Origin: Clostridia bacterium
Lineage (GTDB): Bacteria > Bacillota_A > Clostridia > Oscillospirales > CAG-272
Assembly (NCBI GenBank): GCA_017626655.1
Contig: JAGAIH010000396.1
Location: forward strand, 1 to 5,730
Length of the DNA stretch: 5,730 nt
Direction of reading: 5' to 3'
Below, one piece after another: positions 4,458 to 5,730 of this stretch. Both the position numbers and the translations under genes were made by a program. Position 1 is the first letter of the stretch. The number at the start of each line of letters is the position of its first letter. Under the pieces are notes generated by a model. The model saw only the letters and a program-made list of their open reading frames with translations, made no database searches and was not told where the DNA came from.

Positions 4458-5426
4458 TTATTTATTTTTCTCAACATCTTGCCAACCGTTGTTCGTAAGA
4501 ATATCCGCATTTTCTCCTACGAAAACGCTTGCGGCTTCTGTGTCGCCTTGCAGATGGTACAACATCCATGCGGTCATATATCCGTCGGTCAGATGAAGCA
4601 TATCCTGATGTTCTGCGCCCGTGACTCTTGCTCTAAGTTTGAACACGTCAGCGGTAATTCCGTCGTAGTTTTCAACCAACGATGCAAGAGGCGCAATTCC
4701 CGCAAGATTTTTATCATCGTGAATAGAACCGCCGTTATCATCGGTATTGCCCGTACCTGCTGTCATAAAGTAAGGAATATTGATTTGCGAAACGTCGTAT
4801 CCCCAACCCATATTTTGGGAAAGCAAAGCGTAAGATGCACTGCCTGTAAACAATGCCGTGAACTTATCGCTGTTCTCAAATTTCGTTACGGCGTTGATCG
4901 CTCCTGCTCCGCCTTGCGAATAACCAACGCAACCGATATGTTCTTCGTTGATTTTTCCGAACAACTCGCTGTTCTTATCCTTATTCAAATTCAGTACGTA
5001 ATCAAGCGTTTCGGAGGCGGTTTTGCCTGTTCCGGTCTGTCTGTCATCGTTACCCACTACGATAAATCCCCAAGAGGCAAGGCGCGCATAGGCGGGTTTG
5101 AGATTGAGTGCCGCCGTATTGCTTGCGTTTACGATGACGATAACGGGATATTGACGATTTTCCGCTTCATTCGGATACCATACGCGAATTTTATCAATTG
5201 CCTTGTTCTCGGAGTCAAATTCAAGCTCTTTGACCTCGTACTCGCCAAGTCCTGCGTACTTTTTTTCAAGTGCGGAGTCCGATTCAAACGCCGTATAATA
5301 GTTGTCTGGAATCCAAACTCTCTTATTATTGATCGCTGTTTTAATCATGTTAACGACGATCAGCACAACGACCAATACCACAATGCATAAAAGCACAATA
5401 CCGATGATTTTCATCACTTTTTTCAT
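4458..5426 (-). CDS. Membrane-anchored alpha/beta hydrolase (dienelactone hydrolase/PET-hydrolase-like fold)
   Basis: Predicted esterase-type hydrolase of 322 aa held at the outer face of the membrane. Residues 1-4 are basic, 5-27 are a strongly hydrophobic segment with no lipobox, then an exported domain. The nucleophile elbow is GCVGYSQGGAG, with Ser at 170 in GxSxG. The catalytic His is probably 273 in TGAEHQDML. The acid is probably an Asp in TAGTGNTDDNG (229 or 230). YPVIVIVNAS (93-102) and ASWGFIVVGNDD (117-128) are the usual core strands. Closest in pattern to the chlorophyllase/PET-hydrolase branch; substrate unknown. The start at 5426 is set by AAGGAG 5 nt upstream. A TetR-family gene runs divergently at 5618, and a palindrome between the two promoters suggests the regulator controls this gene, perhaps in response to an ester or toxic compound. 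Codon use is AT-richer than the core genes. Confidence 0.88.
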   Translation of the reverse strand: MKKVMKIIGIVLLCIVVLVVVLIVVNMIKTAINNKRVWIPDNYYTAFESDSALEKKYAGLGEYEVKELEFDSENKAIDKIRVWYPNEAENRQYPVIVIVNASNTAALNLKPAYARLASWGFIVVGNDDRQTGTGKTASETLDYVLNLNKDKNSELFGKINEEHIGCVGYSQGGAGAINAVTKFENSDKFTALFTGSASYALLSQNMGWGYDVSQINIPYFMTAGTGNTDDNGGSIHDDKNLAGIAPLASLVENYDGITADVFKLRARVTGAEHQDMLHLTDGYMTAWMLYHLQGDTEAASVFVGENADILTNNGWQDVEKNK

Positions 5427-5452
5427 TTTCTCTCCTTTTTTGCCGATTTATA

Positions 5453-5481
5453 TTGACATATCGGCTTTTGTTTGATATAAT
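5453..5481 (+). promoter_or_regulatory. Perfect extended -10 sigma-A promoter of the TetR-family gene
   Basis: TTGACA (5453-5458), 17 nt, TATAAT (5476-5481), with TGA before the -10. Predicted start near 5488, so the transcript crosses the opposite promoter (5524-5552) before reaching the gene at 5618. The -35 lies inside an inverted repeat GCCGAT/ATCGGC (5442-5447, 5460-5465). Confidence 0.85.
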
Positions 5482-5508
5482 ACAGTTGCACCAATACGAT
5501 ACAACTGT
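5482..5508. promoter_or_regulatory. 27-bp palindrome, probable TetR-family operator
   Basis: ACAGTTG (5482-5488), 13 nt, CAACTGT (5502-5508). Two further symmetric pairs lie inside: A5490 with T5500, and C5492 with G5498. It starts at the base after the -10 of the rightward promoter and its far end is 15 bp from the -10 of the leftward one, so it spans the rightward start site and lies just beyond the leftward one. A bound dimer would block both. Confidence 0.65.
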
Positions 5509-5523
5509 TCCGCTTGTGCTATC

Positions 5524-5552
5524 ATTATACCAACCGAACAAATCGTTGTCAA
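5524..5552 (-). promoter_or_regulatory. Consensus sigma-A promoter of the alpha/beta hydrolase gene
   Basis: On the minus strand, TTGACA (5552 to 5547), 17 nt, TATAAT (5529 to 5524), both at consensus. Predicted start near 5517, giving a leader of about 90 nt that crosses the rightward promoter at 5453-5481. Confidence 0.85.
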
Positions 5553-5560
5553 TAGAAAAA

Positions 5561-5593
5561 TCCGCATTTCAAGCGCGATGCTTTCTATGCGGA
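5561..5593 (+). promoter_or_regulatory. Hairpin in the TetR gene leader
   Basis: TCCGCAT (5561-5567) pairs with ATGCGGA (5587-5593), then a symmetric 3x3 internal loop, then AAGC (5571-5574) with GCTT (5580-5583) and a 5-nt loop. It ends 6 nt before the AAGGAG of the regulator gene. It could be an RNA leader structure or a second DNA operator upstream of the hydrolase promoter. No T-tract follows, so it is not a terminator. Confidence 0.45.
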
Positions 5594-5617
5594 ACAAATA
5601 AGGAGAAGTGTTCATTT

Positions 5618-5730
5618 ATGAAACGAAATCAGACTGAATTTTTGAAGCTTTGTCTTGCCGATTATCTCATCAAATTGATGGCTGACAAGCCCTTTGAGGA
5701 TATCAGCGTGAACGCCATCTGTGAAAAGGC
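5618..5730 (+). CDS. TetR/AcrR-family transcriptional regulator, N-terminal part (3' end outside window)
   Basis: The first 37 residues show the start of a TetR-type DNA-binding domain. A first helix (TEFLKLCLADYLIKLMADKPF, about 6-26) is followed by the family pattern FEDISVNAICEKA (26-38), where the second helix of the helix-turn-helix begins. The ligand-binding part lies beyond the window. The ATG at 5618 follows AAGGAG (5600-5605) by 12 nt, slightly long but with no better start. Transcription is probably from 5453-5481. It is divergent from the alpha/beta hydrolase gene, the typical layout of a TetR repressor with its target, and the palindrome at 5482-5508 is the likely binding site, which would also give autoregulation. 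Confidence 0.85.
   Translation, partial: MKRNQTEFLKLCLADYLIKLMADKPFEDISVNAICEK

Noticed and set aside
4479..5390. Rightward 303-aa open frame opposite the hydrolase gene
   Set aside because: The minus-strand frame carries GYSQGG and a membrane anchor; the plus frame has no recognisable motif or ribosome site and is a shadow.
1..5730. CRISPR array
   Set aside because: No regularly spaced repeats of 24-40 bp; the repeats found are two distant copies or immediate short tandem duplications.

Overview
The window looks like a chromosomal segment of a gut-type Clostridia, most plausibly the Oscillospiraceae/Ruminococcaceae group. The grounds are the GC-rich codon choice of the two core genes (serA end and the CBS-domain transporter), purine-rich Shine-Dalgarno sites, many near-consensus sigma-A promoters with 17-bp spacers, and AT-richer accessory genes next to GC-rich core genes. 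Genus assignment is inference.

Region by region: (1) 1-580 is the 3' end of a D-3-phosphoglycerate dehydrogenase gene (serA) with a strong hairpin terminator that probably serves both strands. (2) 589-1105 is a leftward pair of small unknown genes (69 and 64 aa) behind a perfect consensus promoter. (3) 1106-1796 holds no convincing long protein gene. It is packed with three rightward sigma-A promoters in tandem, each followed by foldable RNA: two short candidate structured RNAs (about 1220-1292 and 1342-1420), then a long leader (about 1525-1736) ending in a hairpin and five Ts. (4) 1797-3200 is a CNNM/CorC-type membrane protein with two CBS domains, a CorC-HlyC domain and an unusual charged DDRD-repeat tail. 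(5) 3339-3509 is a complete tRNA-Pro(GGG) unit: promoter, tRNA with encoded CCA, terminator. (6) From about 3510 composition becomes visibly AT-richer. This stretch has a cluster of three back-to-back short tandem duplications, a 12-bp-stem inverted repeat, two copies of a ~104-bp imperfect repeat on either side of a leftward GNAT acetyltransferase gene, and a leftward membrane-anchored alpha/beta hydrolase. (7) 5453-5730 is a compact control region and the start of a divergent TetR-family regulator gene.

How the parts work together: the CorC-like gene is probably controlled through the attenuator-like leader, possibly by metal, by analogy with other cation transporters. The hydrolase and the TetR gene are probably one regulatory module. 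Their promoters point at each other, and a 27-bp palindrome lies between the two -10 elements and spans both predicted start sites, so one repressor could shut both. The AT-rich tract after the tRNA-Pro looks like horizontally acquired DNA, but no integrase is present in the window.

The most interesting parts are the three-promoter RNA region before the CorC-like gene, the face-to-face hydrolase/TetR promoters, and the paired repeats flanking the acetyltransferase.
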